DNA of 64,000 nucleotides from Enterobacter hormaechei subsp. xiangfangensis (GCF_001729785.1 NZ_CP017183.1:4154001-4218000), one strand, 5' to 3'; positions 33,002 to 59,021 are shown, counted from the first letter of the stretch. Notes: generated by a model from the letters alone, not told the origin. Numbers and translations are program-made.

Positions 33002-33949
33002 GTGTCTACATCACTACGTATAATCTTCGCGGGTACCCCTGATTTTGCAGCGCGTCATCTCGACGCGCTGCTATCGTCTGGTCATCAGATTGTTGGCGTA
33101 TTTACTCAGCCGGATCGACCGGCTGGCCGCGGTAAAAAACTGATGCCTGGCCCGGTTAAAGTACTGGCAGAAACGCATGGTTTACCGGTATTCCAGCCAG
33201 CGTCATTACGACCTGAGGAAAACCAGCAGTTAGTGGCAGACCTGAACGCTGACGTGATGGTAGTTGTGGCTTACGGCCTCATTCTGCCAAAAGCGGTACT
33301 CGATATGCCCCGCCTGGGCTGTGTTAACGTTCATGGTTCTTTGCTCCCACGCTGGCGCGGTGCAGCCCCTATTCAGCGCGCTCTGTGGGCAGGCGATGCT
33401 GAAACTGGCGTGACAATCATGAAGATGGACGTAGGTTTAGACACGGGCGACATGCTGTATAAACTGGCGTGTTCCATTACCGCAGAAGATACCAGCGCCA
33501 CGCTGTATGACAAGCTGGCGGCTCTCGGTCCGCAGGGGCTGATTGAGACGTTGCAACAGCTTGCTGACAATACAGCGACACCTGAAGTGCAGGATGAGGC
33601 ACAGGTGACCTATGCTGAAAAACTGAGTAAAGAAGAAGCCCGGATCGACTGGTCCCTGTCAGCAGCTCAACTCGAACGCTGCATCCGCGCCTTTAATCCG
33701 TGGCCGATGAGCTGGTTGATGATTGATGAGCAGCCAGTGAAAGTCTGGAAAGCTTCAGTTATTAACGGCAATACATCAGCAGAGCCCGGTACGATTATCG
33801 ACGCCAGCAAAAACGGTATCCAGGTTGCGACCGGAGAAGGGATCCTGAATCTTGAATCGCTGCAACCGGCCGGTAAAAAGGCAATGAGCGCGCAGGATCT
33901 ATTAAATTCCCGTCGTGAATGGTTCATCCCTGGCAATCGTCTTGCCTGA
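33002..33949 (+). CDS. fmt: Methionyl-tRNA formyltransferase
   Basis: Transfers a formyl group from 10-formyl-THF to initiator Met-tRNA. It has 315 residues and starts with GTG at 33002; AAGGA lies five bases before it. The catalytic domain shows [15 protein letters not shown] (Asn, His) and the DVGLDTGDM aspartate, and the C-terminal OB-like tRNA-binding domain is complete. A hairpin with a T-tract follows before rsmB. Confidence 0.97.
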   Translation: MSTSLRIIFAGTPDFAARHLDALLSSGHQIVGVFTQPDRPAGRGKKLMPGPVKVLAETHGLPVFQPASLRPEENQQLVADLNADVMVVVAYGLILPKAVLDMPRLGCVNVHGSLLPRWRGAAPIQRALWAGDAETGVTIMKMDVGLDTGDMLYKLACSITAEDTSATLYDKLAALGPQGLIETLQQLADNTATPEVQDEAQVTYAEKLSKEEARIDWSLSAAQLERCIRAFNPWPMSWLMIDEQPVKVWKASVINGNTSAEPGTIIDASKNGIQVATGEGILNLESLQPAGKKAMSAQDLLNSRREWFIPGNRLA

Positions 33950-33966
33950 ACAAATTTACTCTTAAG

Positions 33967-33996
33967 GCCCGGTGTTTCCGGGCATTTTTATTTTTA
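33967..33996 (+). terminator. Hairpin terminator or attenuator between fmt and rsmB
   Basis: GCCCGG (33967-33972), loop TGTTT and CCGGGC (33978-33983), followed by ATTTTTATTTTT. The T-tract ends six bases before the rsmB ATG. It may reduce read-through rather than end the operon. Confidence 0.65.
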
Positions 33997-34001
33997 CGGT
34001 T

Positions 34002-35288
34002 ATGAAAAGACAAAATCTACGCACTATGGCGGCTCAGGCCGTTGAGCAGGTTATTGAGCAGGGCCAGTCACTGAGTAATGTCCTGCCTCCACTGCAACAA
34101 AAGGTTTCCGATAAAGATAAAGCGCTGCTTCAGGAGCTGTGCTTTGGCGTGCTGCGTACCCTCTCTCAGCTTGAATGGTTAATTAATAAGCTGATGTCAC
34201 GCCCGATGAGCGGCAAGCAACGTACCGTGCATTATTTGATCATGGTCGGTTTCTACCAGCTTCTTCATACCCGCATTCCACCTCATGCTGCGCTGGCTGA
34301 GACAGTGGAAGGTGCCGTTGCGATTAAACGTCCCCAGCTGAAAGGATTGATTAACGGCGTGCTGCGTCAGTTCCAGCGTCAGCAGGACGAACTGCTGGCA
34401 GAATTTGCGCAAAGCGAAGCGCGCTTCCTGCATCCAGAATGGCTGCTGAATCGCCTTAAAAAAGCCTACCCACAGCAATGGCAAGACATTGTGGATGCCA
34501 ATAACCAACGTCCGCCGATGTGGTTACGCGTCAATCGTAACCATCATACCCGCGACGCATGGCTGGCCCTGCTGGAAGAGACCGGAATGAGCGGCTTCAC
34601 ACACACGGCTTATCCTGATGCGGTTCGTTTAGCCTCCCCTGCACCGGTACATGCATTACCCGGTTTTGAAGAGGGCTGGGTAACGGTACAGGACGCATCC
34701 GCTCAGGGGTGCATGGCCTGGCTTGAACCGAAAGACGGGGAGCAGATCCTTGATCTTTGTGCAGCGCCAGGGGGAAAAACAACGCACATTCTGGAAGTGG
34801 CGCCGCAGGCCTGCGTGATGGCCGTGGATGTTGATGAGCAGCGTCTTTCACGCGTCTATGACAACCTCAAGCGTCTGGGTATGAAAGCACAGGTTAAGCA
34901 AGGCGATGGACGTAAACCCGCAGACTGGTGTGGTGATACCCGGTTCGATCGTATTTTGCTGGACGCCCCCTGCTCTGCAACCGGCGTAATTCGTCGTCAT
35001 CCCGATATCAAATGGCTGCGTCGCGATCGTGATATCAAGGAGCTTGCCCAGTTGCAATCCGAAATTCTGGATGCCATCTGGCCGCATCTCAAACCCGGCG
35101 GAACCCTGGTGTATGCAACCTGCTCTGTTCTTCCGGAAGAAAACAGTCAGCAAATTGCGGCTTTCCTGAAGCGCACCCCGGACGCGACGCTGCATGATAC
35201 GGGAACACCTGAGCACCCGGGTCTGCAAAACCTGCCGGGCGCAGAAGAGGGTGATGGCTTCTTTTACGCTAAGCTAATCAAAGAGTGA
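34002..35288 (+). CDS. rsmB: 16S rRNA m5C967 methyltransferase RsmB
   Basis: SAM-dependent enzyme that methylates C967 of 16S rRNA. It has 428 residues. An N-terminal NusB-like RNA-binding domain (about 1-130) is followed by the catalytic domain with [20 protein letters not shown] and the nucleophile motif [14 protein letters not shown] 34002 is chosen for agreement with E. coli (429 residues); it has no good Shine-Dalgarno and sits just after a T-tract. trkA follows 22 bases on. Confidence 0.96.
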   Translation: MKRQNLRTMAAQAVEQVIEQGQSLSNVLPPLQQKVSDKDKALLQELCFGVLRTLSQLEWLINKLMSRPMSGKQRTVHYLIMVGFYQLLHTRIPPHAALAETVEGAVAIKRPQLKGLINGVLRQFQRQQDELLAEFAQSEARFLHPEWLLNRLKKAYPQQWQDIVDANNQRPPMWLRVNRNHHTRDAWLALLEETGMSGFTHTAYPDAVRLASPAPVHALPGFEEGWVTVQDASAQGCMAWLEPKDGEQILDLCAAPGGKTTHILEVAPQACVMAVDVDEQRLSRVYDNLKRLGMKAQVKQGDGRKPADWCGDTRFDRILLDAPCSATGVIRRHPDIKWLRRDRDIKELAQLQSEILDAIWPHLKPGGTLVYATCSVLPEENSQQIAAFLKRTPDATLHDTGTPEHPGLQNLPGAEEGDGFFYAKLIKE

Positions 35289-35310
35289 TGTTGAGAACAG
35301 GTCACGAAAG

Positions 35311-36687
35311 ATGAAAATTATCATTCTGGGCGCAGGGCAAGTTGGCGGAACGCTGGCGGAAAATCTCGTGGGCGAAAACAACGATATCACCATTGTGGAT
35401 ACCAATGGCGATCGCCTGCGCGTTTTGCAGGACAAGTTTGATCTTCGTGTTGTGCAGGGGCACGGCTCTCATCCTCGAGTGCTTCGTGAGGCGGGCGCGG
35501 ACGATGCCGACATGCTGGTTGCAGTAACCAGTTCTGATGAAACCAACATGGTTGCATGCCAGGTGGCCTACTCGCTGTTCAACACACCGAACCGCATCGC
35601 CCGCATTCGCTCCCCGGACTATGTCCGGGATGCGGAAAAGCTGTTTAATTCCGAAGCAGTACCTATCGACCATCTTATTGCCCCTGAGCAGTTGGTTATC
35701 GACAGTATTTATCGTCTGATTGAGTACCCGGGCGCGTTGCAGGTTGTGAACTTTGCTGAAGGGAAAGTAAGCCTGGCGGTCGTGAAGGCTTATTACGGCG
35801 GCCCGCTGATTGGTAATGCCCTGTCGACAATGCGCGAGCATATGCCACATATCGATACGCGTGTTGCGGCGATTTTCCGTCACGACAGACCTATTCGTCC
35901 GCAAGGTTCCACCATTGTCGAAGCCGGGGATGAAGTCTTCTTTATTGCGGCTTCTCAGCATATCCGTGCGGTGATGAGTGAACTTCAGCGTCTCGAAAAA
36001 CCGTATAAACGTATTATGCTGGTTGGCGGCGGTAATATTGGCGCAGGTCTGGCGAGACGGCTGGAAAAAGACTACAGCGTGAAGCTGATCGAACGAGATC
36101 AACAGCGCGCGTCGGAGCTGGCTGAAAAACTTCAGAATACTATCGTGTTTTATGGCGATGCTTCGGATCAGGAATTGCTGGCCGAAGAGCATATCGATCA
36201 GGTTGATCTTTTTATTGCCGTCACCAACGACGACGAAGCGAATATTATGTCCGCCATGCTCGCTAAACGTATGGGGGCGAAAAAAGTAATGGTGCTTATC
36301 CAGCGTAAGGCTTATGTCGACCTGGTACAGGGTAGCGTAATTGATATTGCTATTTCACCCCAGCAAGCCACCATCTCTGCCCTGCTAAGCCATGTGCGTA
36401 AAGCGGATATTGTCGGCGTGTCGTCTCTGCGTCGTGGTGTTGCTGAAGCCATTGAAGCCGTCGCTCACGGGGATGAAACGACGTCGCGCGTTGTTGGTCG
36501 CGCGATCGACGAAATTAAACTTCCACCAGGCACCATTATCGGCGCCGTAGTGCGAGGTAACGATGTCATGATCGCCAATGATAATTTACGTATCGAGCAG
36601 GGTGACCACGTTATTATGTTCCTGACCGATAAAAAATTTATTACCGACGTCGAGCGTTTATTCCAGCCAAGTCCATTCTTCCTGTAA
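35311..36687 (+). CDS. trkA: Trk potassium transport NAD-binding component TrkA
   Basis: Cytoplasmic peripheral protein that gates the TrkH and TrkG potassium channels. It has 458 residues with two tandem RCK units: [13 protein letters not shown] (7-19) and [13 protein letters not shown] mark the two dinucleotide folds, each followed by a TrkA-C domain. It is complete and close to E. coli TrkA. It ends the def-fmt-rsmB-trkA unit and is followed by a hairpin and then mscL, an osmotic partner with its own promoter region. Confidence 0.97.
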   Translation: MKIIILGAGQVGGTLAENLVGENNDITIVDTNGDRLRVLQDKFDLRVVQGHGSHPRVLREAGADDADMLVAVTSSDETNMVACQVAYSLFNTPNRIARIRSPDYVRDAEKLFNSEAVPIDHLIAPEQLVIDSIYRLIEYPGALQVVNFAEGKVSLAVVKAYYGGPLIGNALSTMREHMPHIDTRVAAIFRHDRPIRPQGSTIVEAGDEVFFIAASQHIRAVMSELQRLEKPYKRIMLVGGGNIGAGLARRLEKDYSVKLIERDQQRASELAEKLQNTIVFYGDASDQELLAEEHIDQVDLFIAVTNDDEANIMSAMLAKRMGAKKVMVLIQRKAYVDLVQGSVIDIAISPQQATISALLSHVRKADIVGVSSLRRGVAEAIEAVAHGDETTSRVVGRAIDEIKLPPGTIIGAVVRGNDVMIANDNLRIEQGDHVIMFLTDKKFITDVERLFQPSPFFL

Positions 36688-36693
36688 TGATTT

Positions 36694-36715
36694 GGGTGCT
36701 CAGACGAGAGCACCC
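36694..36715. repeat. Hairpin after trkA
   Basis: GGGTGCTC (36694-36701), loop AGACGA and GAGCACCC (36708-36715). The stem is strong but no T-tract follows on the plus strand, so termination would be weak or Rho-dependent. Confidence 0.6.
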
Positions 36716-36832
36716 ACATATTAACCTTCTAATTTTCATGCCTTTTATTTTCATAACGATTATTTATCCCCAATGGCAATTAGCTAATCATTTGTTAAAC
36801 TTATAGGCGTCAGCTGGCACAAGGAGAACATA

Positions 36833-37246
36833 ATGAGTTTTATTAAAGAGTTTCGCGAATTTGCGATGCGCGGGAATGTAGTGGATTTGGCTGTGGGTGT
36901 CATTATTGGTGCGGCGTTCGGTAAGATCGTTTCATCATTAGTCGCCGACATTATTATGCCGCCGTTAGGACTGTTGATTGGAGGCATTGATTTCAAACAA
37001 TTCGCCTTCACCCTTCGGGAAGCTCAGGGCGATATCCCTGCGGTTGTAATGCACTACGGCGTATTCATTCAGAACGTATTTGATTTCGTGATCGTGGCAT
37101 TTGCCATTTTCATGGCGATCAAACTTATCAACAGACTTAACCGTAAAAAAGAAGAACCGGCTGCTGCCCCGCCAGCACCAACTAAAGAAGAAGTCTTACT
37201 GACTGAAATTCGCGATCTGTTAAAAGAGCAGAATAACCGCGTTTAA
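36833..37246 (+). CDS. mscL: Large-conductance mechanosensitive channel MscL
   Basis: Homopentameric pore that opens on extreme membrane tension and releases solutes during hypo-osmotic shock. It has 137 residues. The N-terminal amphipathic helix [15 protein letters not shown], the TM1 pore helix with [18 protein letters not shown] and TM2 (about 75-98) are all present. AAGGAG precedes the ATG. It is monocistronic, and its stop codon directly abuts the stop codon of convergent arfA. Confidence 0.98.
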   Translation: MSFIKEFREFAMRGNVVDLAVGVIIGAAFGKIVSSLVADIIMPPLGLLIGGIDFKQFAFTLREAQGDIPAVVMHYGVFIQNVFDFVIVAFAIFMAIKLINRLNRKKEEPAAAPPAPTKEEVLLTEIRDLLKEQNNRV

Positions 37247-37462
37247 TCAGGCGACAGAAACAGAAAGGCCAGTGGTAAAAAAGCGATTAGCTTGCTTGCC
37301 ACTGGCCTCCCAGTTACCCCGTTGTGCATGTTTACCTTTACGTAAATAACTCCCTTTTCCTTTCTTGTTCTTCTCAACTCGCTGTCTGAAAAGTGGGTCG
37401 TGAAGCAATGCCTCAATGGCGTTATCCTTAATGTGTCCCTTAGTATGCTGATAGCGGCTCAT
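37247..37462 (-). CDS. arfA: Alternative ribosome-rescue factor ArfA
   Basis: Rescues ribosomes stalled on nonstop messages by recruiting RF2; a backup for tmRNA. It has 71 residues, close to E. coli ArfA. ATG 37462 has AGGAG five bases upstream; a second ATG just before it is too close. The reading frame near its 3' end holds a strong stem (37266-37308), which in E. coli is cut by RNase III or ends transcription, so the message lacks a stop and the factor is made only when tmRNA fails. Confidence 0.93.
   Translation of the reverse strand: MSRYQHTKGHIKDNAIEALLHDPLFRQRVEKNKKGKGSYLRKGKHAQRGNWEASGKQANRFFTTGLSVSVA
37266..37308 (-). promoter_or_regulatory. arfA: arfA internal stem, RNase III or termination site
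   Basis: AGGCCAGTGGTAA (37266-37278) and TTGCCACTGGCCT (37296-37308) form a 13-bp stem with one G-T wobble. Read leftward it is followed by TTCTGTTTC. It lies before the arfA stop, the position known for this autoregulatory element in E. coli. Confidence 0.8.
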
Positions 37463-37519
37463 CATTTCTCCTGAGCATAGTTAATGTCGGCGGGAGTCTA
37501 TTCCCTGGCTGATAAAAAA

Positions 37520-37945
37520 TCAACAACCCTGAGTTTCACTACTGGCACCCTGTTCAAGTGCTTCCAGTATTGAGCAATAAACACTGCTGTGAGCGGTACC
37601 GCAGCACGCGTCATTTAACCTTTGCAGAGATCGCTGCATGGCTTGCAGTTCCTGAATGCGTCCTTCAACTTCATCCAGCCGGGCCTGAACGATGCTTTTA
37701 GATTCCTGACACGTATGATGTTCAGGATCGATACGGATCGACAGCAGTTCACGGATCGACTCCAGCGTGAAGCCGAGTTGCCGTGCATAGCGGATAAAAC
37801 GAAGGCGTTGCAGGTCGTTATCCGTATAAAGGCGAAATCCACCTTCCGTTCTGACCTCATGATCGATCATCTGCTGCTTTTCGTAGTAGCGGATAGTATC
37901 CGGCGTTACGTTAGCAAGCTTCGCAAGTTCACCTATGCGGTACAT
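37520..37945 (-). CDS. zntR: Zinc-responsive MerR-family activator ZntR
   Basis: Untwists the zntA promoter when zinc binds, turning on the zinc exporter encoded elsewhere. It has 141 residues. The winged helix starts MYRIGELAKLANVTPDTIRYY-like, a dimer coiled coil spans about 75-110, and all zinc ligands of E. coli ZntR are kept: Cys79, Cys114, Cys115, His119 and Cys124. Only 2 bases separate it from the yhdN stop upstream, so yhdN-zntR probably form one transcript. Confidence 0.97.
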   Translation of the reverse strand: MYRIGELAKLANVTPDTIRYYEKQQMIDHEVRTEGGFRLYTDNDLQRLRFIRYARQLGFTLESIRELLSIRIDPEHHTCQESKSIVQARLDEVEGRIQELQAMQRSLQRLNDACCGTAHSSVYCSILEALEQGASSETQGC

Positions 37946-37947
37946 GG

Positions 37948-38316
37948 CTACTCCTTGTTTATTTTTTGTATTAACCTTTCACTGTACTCACCATGCAAAA
38001 AGTCAGTATTCATTCCCGTCTGGCGCAGTTTTAGCTCGATGAGCGCCAACCGACGACTGATTTCAGAGTACCGCGGGTCATTCTTATGAATGCCTTTAAG
38101 CAGATCGGCAAGCTCGACGGCTTCATTACGTTGCTGAAGCTCAGGCGGTAAACAACCTGCGTTTTTCAGTAAGCGATAACCGGCCCGTAATTCAGGGGGA
38201 ATATGTGAATCATCGTCCAGAATCAGCGGCTCACCGCTGCCGGGAAGATTTTCGAACTCGCCTTTGTTTTGGGCATCGCAAATATGGCGTTCAGCCCACT
38301 GATCGAGCAACCACAT
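37948..38316 (-). CDS. yhdN: YhdN, DUF1992 protein
   Basis: A 122-residue protein of the DUF1992/DnaJ-related family with no established function. It begins MWLLDQWAERHI, and the GEPLILDDDSHIPPELRAGYR-type segment (about residues 29-49) is the family signature. It is upstream of zntR with a 2-base gap, as in E. coli. The alpha operon terminator lies 67 bases before its start, so a promoter is needed in that gap, or there is read-through from rplQ. Confidence 0.93.
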   Translation of the reverse strand: MWLLDQWAERHICDAQNKGEFENLPGSGEPLILDDDSHIPPELRAGYRLLKNAGCLPPELQQRNEAVELADLLKGIHKNDPRYSEISRRLALIELKLRQTGMNTDFLHGEYSERLIQKINKE

Positions 38317-38382
38317 AATGAACTCCAGGGGGTGAGCAGAAAAGATACAGACATTGTAGATAAGTGGAGATTCTGCGGATAT

Positions 38383-38410
38383 AAAAAAACCCGCCGAGGC
38401 GGGTTTTTTT
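38383..38410 (-). terminator. Alpha operon terminator
   Basis: A seven-base A run, CCCGCCGAGGCGGG and a seven-base T run form a strong symmetric hairpin 13 bases after the rplQ stop. It could work on both strands, but only the leftward operon ends here. Confidence 0.93.
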
Positions 38411-38423
38411 ACGTTACTACAGA

Positions 38424-38831
<408 letters not shown>

Positions 38832-38847
38832 TTAACCTGTGATCCGG

Positions 38848-39837
38848 TTACTCGTCAGCAATGCTTGCCGGTGGCCAGTTTTCCAGGCGCATGCCCAGAG
38901 ACAGACCACGTGAAGCCAGCACGTCTTTAATCTCGGTAAGAGATTTTTTACCCAGGTTCGGCGTTTTCAGCAACTCAACCTCGGTACGCTGTACCAGATC
39001 ACCGATATAGTGGATAGCTTCTGCCTTGAGGCAGTTAGCAGAGCGGACAGTCAATTCCAGATCGTCAACAGGGCGCAGCAGGATCGGATCGAATTCTGGT
39101 TTCTCTTCTTTCACTTCCGGCTGACGTACATCACGTAAGTCAACGAAAGCTTCCAGTTGTTCTGCCAGGATGGTTGCCGCACGACGAATCGCCTCTTCAG
39201 GATCGATTGTGCCATTGGTTTCCATTTCGATGACCAGCTTGTCCAGGTCGGTACGCTGTTCTACACGCGCTGCTTCAACATTGTAGGCAATACGCTCTAC
39301 AGGGCTGTAGCATGCGTCGACCAGCAGACGGCCGATTGGGCGCTCATCTTCTTCCGAATGAATTCGGGCAGAAGCCGGCACATAACCACGACCGCGCTGA
39401 ACTTTGATACGCATGCTAATAGCTGCGTTCTCATCGGTCAGGTGGCAGATCACGTGCTGCGGCTTGACGATTTCAACATCACCGTCGTGGGTGATGTCGG
39501 CTGCAGTCACAGGGCCAATGCCAGATTTATTCAGAGTAAGAATAACTTCATCTTTACCCTGAACTCTCACCGCCAGCCCTTTCAGGTTGAGCAGGATTTC
39601 AAGGATATCTTCCTGAACGCCTTCTTTGGTGCTGTACTCATGAAGTACACCATCAATCTCAACCTCGGTCACCGCGCAACCCGGCATCGATGAGAGCAGA
39701 ATACGGCGCAGTGCGTTACCCAGAGTATGGCCAAAGCCACGCTCTAAAGGCTCAAGGGTCACCTTGGCGTGCGTCGAACTCACTTGCTCGATATCTACCA
39801 GGCGCGGTTTTAGAAACTCTGTCACAGAACCCTGCAT
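38848..39837 (-). CDS. rpoA: RNA polymerase alpha subunit
   Basis: Dimeric scaffold for polymerase assembly and the contact point for UP elements and activators. It has 329 residues, and by eye it looks the same as E. coli. The N-terminal dimerisation domain covers about 1-235. After a linker comes the C-terminal domain with Arg265 in [10 protein letters not shown] and the helix pair [13 protein letters not shown]. It lies within the alpha operon, 25 bases after rpsD. Confidence 0.99.
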
Positions 39838-39862
39838 TGTGTCCTCTCTTTGGTACTAAGCT

Positions 39863-40486
<624 letters not shown>

Positions 40487-40515
40487 CTATCTCCAACTAA
40501 CCTAAAAAACGAGCG

Positions 40516-40908
<393 letters not shown>

Positions 40909-40921
40909 TCAATCACCCCGA

Positions 40922-41287
<366 letters not shown>

Positions 41288-41360
41288 CTACTATTTAATA
41301 TGTACGCACCATGCTGAAAAGCCCGTTTTCAGGATACTCAAATGGAAACGTACAGACATA

Positions 41361-41391
41361 CAAAAGATTGGCTGGCTAATCTAGCCAGCTC
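41361..41391 (-). terminator. Hairpin between rpmJ and rpsM
   Basis: Read leftward, GCTGGCTA, loop GAT and TAGCCAGC (arms 41382-41389 and 41371-41378) are followed by CAATCTTTTG. The T-tract is short, so this is probably a partial spc-alpha terminator; in E. coli transcripts read through into the alpha operon. Confidence 0.6.
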
Positions 41392-41424
41392 AACCCAACT
41401 TTGCAAGAAAAATATGCGAAATAA

Positions 41425-42904
<1,480 letters not shown>

Positions 42905-42911
42905 CTGCTAC

Positions 42912-44045
<1,134 letters not shown>

Positions 44046-44050
44046 CTACC

Positions 44051-45358
<1,308 letters not shown>

Positions 45359-45382
45359 TTACTCCCGTGATTCAATTGGTAA

Positions 45383-45688
<306 letters not shown>

Positions 45689-45702
45689 TCAGTAACCCTA
45701 CC

Positions 45703-46965
<1,263 letters not shown>

Positions 46966-47033
46966 CTAATGTCAACTACTACCTGAGACTCTAAAATCAG
47001 AGCCGTTAAAAAGCCCCATATCGAGGGCGCGGC

Positions 47034-47062
47034 ATTATAACACCGCTTCTGCAATATGGGTA
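47034..47062 (-). promoter_or_regulatory. spc operon promoter
   Basis: A consensus TATAAT on the minus strand (47034-47039) with a GC-rich discriminator GCCGCG. The -35 region around CTACCC/TACCCA (47057-47063) is weak and 17-18 bases away. It lies just downstream of the S10 terminator hairpin, as the known E. coli spc promoter does. Confidence 0.75.
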
Positions 47063-47097
47063 GAAAAAATAAACGGCTCATCGCTGAGCCGTTTATT
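47062..47097 (-). terminator. S10 operon terminator
   Basis: Read leftward, AATAAACGGCTCA, loop GCGA and TGAGCCGTTTATT (arms 47085-47097 and 47068-47080) run into a T-tract. It ends the S10 operon 22 bases after rpsQ and abuts the spc promoter. Confidence 0.85.
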
Positions 47098-47119
47098 CGT
47101 ATTGAGAATGCGTACTCTA

Positions 47120-49048
<1,929 letters not shown>

Positions 49049-49053
49049 CTACC

Positions 49054-49335
<282 letters not shown>

Positions 49336-49348
49336 TTATCCTCTAAAA

Positions 49349-51744
<2,396 letters not shown>

Positions 51745-51764
51745 TCAATCGCTCGATGACCTGA

Positions 51765-52250
<486 letters not shown>

Positions 52251-52251
52251 C

Positions 52252-52279
52252 ATTATACGTAAATCTGGGGAAGACGCAA
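52252..52279 (-). promoter_or_regulatory. S10 operon promoter
   Basis: TTGCGT (52274-52279), 16 bases, TATAAT (52252-52257), then GCGCGGGC as a GC-rich discriminator typical of stringently controlled promoters. From 52280 to about 52440 I see no other clear element apart from a second A/T tract near 52330. Confidence 0.85.
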
Positions 52280-52456
52280 GTGCCGTTTAGAAATTAAGCG
52301 CTAAAGACGTACTCTGCGTAAGGCCTCGCATTTTTTTATGCAAAGTATCCCTTCTCAACTCTTTGTCTGAAGCCGCTACGCAATTGCTGTTTTTGCACAT
52401 TGCCGGACATGCAGATTATTACGAGTATGCGCTCAAACCGTTTTGAGGCTCTCGCT

Positions 52457-52930
52457 ATGCTACTGTCCCTCCCCTTTCTGGTGATCTATTTTGCGTTATC
52501 GGCCTTGCTTGTTCGCACCGATATTCGCACGGGGCTTCTTCCCGACAAATTTCTTTGCCCGCTGCTATGGACCGGCCTGCTTTACCAGCTGTGCCTCCAT
52601 CCTGATTTTTTGCCGAGCGCGGTGGTGGGTGCGCTGGCAGGATACGCCGGATTCGCCGTTATCTATTGGGGATATCGGCTCATCTGCCGACGTGAAGGTA
52701 TGGGATATGGCGACATAAAATATCTGGCGGCGCTGGGGGCATGGCATGGCTGGTGTGTACTGCCAGTACTGGCACTCGTAGCCGCGTTAATGGCTCTGCT
52801 GTATCTGGTTGCTTTCTCGTTGTTTACTCCTGATAAGCAGGCATTAAAAAACCCACTGCCTTTTGGGCCATTTCTGGCGGCAGCGGGTTTATGCGTTGGC
52901 TGGGAAAGCCTGATTAACTTTCCACTTTGA
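52457..52930 (+). CDS. Orphan type IV prepilin peptidase (A24), GspO-like
   Basis: Membrane aspartyl protease of the prepilin peptidase family, reduced to the peptidase half. The two catalytic aspartates lie in [12 protein letters not shown] and [14 protein letters not shown]. The N-terminal methylase part with the CxxC pairs is absent. About four to five hydrophobic helices are seen. ATG 52457 (157 residues) has GAGG eight bases before it; in-frame ATGs at 52427 and 52409 are possible. E. coli has gspO here as the end of the gsp operon, but no gsp genes are present. The end overlaps bfr by 17 bases. Confidence 0.8.
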   Translation: MLLSLPFLVIYFALSALLVRTDIRTGLLPDKFLCPLLWTGLLYQLCLHPDFLPSAVVGALAGYAGFAVIYWGYRLICRREGMGYGDIKYLAALGAWHGWCVLPVLALVAALMALLYLVAFSLFTPDKQALKNPLPFGPFLAAAGLCVGWESLINFPL

Positions 52931-53390
52931 TCTGAGACTGAAGGTAGTTCTGTAGGCCAATTTTGCTAATGAGATCCAGTTCGGTCTCAAGCCAGTCGAT
53001 GTGCCCTTCTTCATCGGCCAGGATCTGGATCATCATATCGCGGCTGACGTAGTCATGTACGCTGTCCGCATAGGCAATGGCTTCACGCAGGTCTTTTGCA
53101 CCCTCCAGCTCCAGCCGGAGATCAGAACGCAGCATCTCTTCGACATCTTCTCCGATGCCCAGTTTTCCGAGATCCTGTAGGTTAGGAATGCCTTCGAGGA
53201 ATAAAATACGCTCAATGTATTTATCGGCGTGTTTCATTTCATCAATGGACTCATGGTATTCAACATCGTTGAGGCGAGTCAGTCCCCAGTTTTTGAACAT
53301 TCTTGCATGGAGAAAATACTGATTGATTGCGACAAGCTCATTTCCCAATAATTTATTGAGATAACTTATGATTTTAACATCACCTTTCAT
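52914..53390 (-). CDS. bfr: Bacterioferritin
   Basis: A 24-subunit heme-containing iron store. It has 158 residues. Di-iron ligands Glu18, Glu51, His54, Glu94, Glu127 and His130 are expected, and those at 18, 51 and 54 are confirmed by counting; Met52 is the heme ligand. It lies 72 bases downstream of bfd, its iron-release partner, on the same strand. Confidence 0.97.
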   Translation of the reverse strand: MKGDVKIISYLNKLLGNELVAINQYFLHARMFKNWGLTRLNDVEYHESIDEMKHADKYIERILFLEGIPNLQDLGKLGIGEDVEEMLRSDLRLELEGAKDLREAIAYADSVHDYVSRDMMIQILADEEGHIDWLETELDLISKIGLQNYLQSQIKVES

Positions 53391-53462
53391 TATATAGTCC
53401 CTCCGCTTCCACTCATTGAAGCGTAGATCGGGCTACGGGGATGTCAAAAAAAAGATAGAGGC

Positions 53463-53657
53463 TTACGCGATCTCTTTGAATTCCGGGATCTGCATCAGTT
53501 CGTCCTGCATGATCTCACGCGCTGCGCGAACGCATTTACCGCATTGATTTCCCACCGGAACAAACTTGCGAAGCTGCTGGAAAGATTGTGGTTGAAACTG
53601 GCGAACGGCCTGACGAATTTTTTTGTCGCTTACACCATTACATAAACAAACGTACAT
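53463..53657 (-). CDS. bfd: Bacterioferritin-associated ferredoxin
   Basis: A 64-residue [2Fe-2S] protein that binds Bfr and gives electrons to release iron. Cluster cysteines are Cys4, Cys6, Cys39 and Cys42 (VCLCNG and QCGKC). A Fur-box-like sequence lies 37-55 bases upstream, so expression in iron starvation is expected, which suits iron release. Confidence 0.96.
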   Translation of the reverse strand: MYVCLCNGVSDKKIRQAVRQFQPQSFQQLRKFVPVGNQCGKCVRAAREIMQDELMQIPEFKEIA

Positions 53658-53693
53658 AAAGACTCCCGTTCAAAATATGCGCAAAGTGTAAGT

Positions 53694-53712
53694 GAGAATG
53701 GTTATGATTACA
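53694..53712 (-). promoter_or_regulatory. bfd: Candidate Fur box before bfd
   Basis: The minus-strand 19-mer TGTAATCATAACCATTCTC agrees with the Fur consensus at 14 of 19 positions by my count. E. coli bfd is known to be Fur-repressed. Confidence 0.65.
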
Positions 53713-53791
53713 ATAGCACAGGCGCCGGAATACGTGGCGGGAGAAGACAAAAAATGCGAATTTTTATGACAGCGACTTTACGGTAGAAAAC

Positions 53792-53820
53792 AAAAAAGGA
53801 CGCCGAAGCGTCCTTTTTAT
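53792..53820 (-). terminator. Terminator after tuf (end of str operon)
   Basis: AAAAAAGGACGC, loop CGAA and GCGTCCTTTTT form a strong hairpin 16 bases after the tuf stop. Both flanks allow a T-tract. Confidence 0.9.
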
Positions 53821-53835
53821 TTCAGGGATAATTAA

Positions 53836-57216
<3,381 letters not shown>

Positions 57217-57300
57217 TTATATCTTTAGGCGTTCAGTTAAGTTACCCAGAGCGGGCGGCTTCTCTGAAGCGCCCGCCTGGTGACTACGACTCCGAAGGGA

Positions 57301-57786
<486 letters not shown>

Positions 57787-57867
57787 TTAATTCAGGATTG
57801 TCCAAAACTCTACGAGTTTAGTTTGACATTAAGATAAATCAGTTTGGCCTTACTTAACGGAGAACCA

Positions 57868-58345
<478 letters not shown>

Positions 58346-58366
58346 GAAATATACAGCGATCTCAAA

Positions 58367-58654
58367 TCACCAGTTCATTTGACTGGCGTGCGTCACAGTA
58401 AGATTGACGAATTCAGTATAGCCAACCACGTCAATTTTGGCTGAAATTTGACCAGAAAGACCCCGCGCATCCAGATCCTCTTTCAGCGCAGAGACTGTTA
58501 TGGGGGCATTCGCGAGGATTTCAACAAAACGGCTGCCTTCAAGCGCCGCGAGCACGCCATCCTGAATCAGCAGCAGATCATCACCTTCGCGCAGCATGCT
58601 CAGTAACGTGTCGATATCGCATTGCCACGGTGAACGGCTCAGGGTATGGAGCAT
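58367..58654 (-). CDS. tusB: Sulfur relay protein TusB
   Basis: Subunit of the TusBCD hexamer that passes persulfide sulfur from TusA to TusE for 2-thiouridine in the wobble base of tRNA-Lys, Glu and Gln. It has 95 residues of the DsrH family. It lacks the catalytic cysteine present in TusD, as expected. It follows tusC after 7 bases and precedes the str promoter. Confidence 0.94.
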   Translation of the reverse strand: MLHTLSRSPWQCDIDTLLSMLREGDDLLLIQDGVLAALEGSRFVEILANAPITVSALKEDLDARGLSGQISAKIDVVGYTEFVNLTVTHASQMNW

Positions 58655-58661
58655 GGCAGCC

Positions 58662-59021
58662 TCAGAAAGTCAGAACGGTATCGTAGTGAGAGAGTTGTTC
58701 GCGCAGCGCAGCAGATGTCAGGATCGTCACGTCCAGCACGAACGGTGTTTTCTCGTTTAACCCACGCGCGGCCAGCGAGTCGGCGCACACATAGAAGGTT
58801 TCAATGTCATAGAGCGGCAGAACTTTAAAGGTCGCAATGTAGTCGCGCGCAAGAATGGCCTGCGGTTGTTGGCCTGCAAGAAGCTGGAATACGCCATCGC
58901 CTAAAAAGAAGACGCCGATATCTTCGGTTAATGCCGATGTCGCGAGCAATGCATCCAGCCCTTCCCGGCCTGAAGCGCTGCCATGCGGCGCAGAAGTAAA
59001 AACAAACGCTACACGCTTCAT
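58662..59021 (-). CDS. tusC: Sulfur relay protein TusC
   Basis: DsrF-like structural subunit of TusBCD, 119 residues. ATG 59021 overlaps the tusD TGA (TGATG), so translation is coupled; a TTG one codon earlier is less likely. The Rossmann-like DsrE fold is seen in [25 protein letters not shown] residues 4-24. Confidence 0.94.
   Translation of the reverse strand: MKRVAFVFTSAPHGSASGREGLDALLATSALTEDIGVFFLGDGVFQLLAGQQPQAILARDYIATFKVLPLYDIETFYVCADSLAARGLNEKTPFVLDVTILTSAALREQLSHYDTVLTF

Noticed and set aside
35302..36192. Minus-strand open frame of 296 codons
   Set aside because: It is antisense to trkA and has no family signature.
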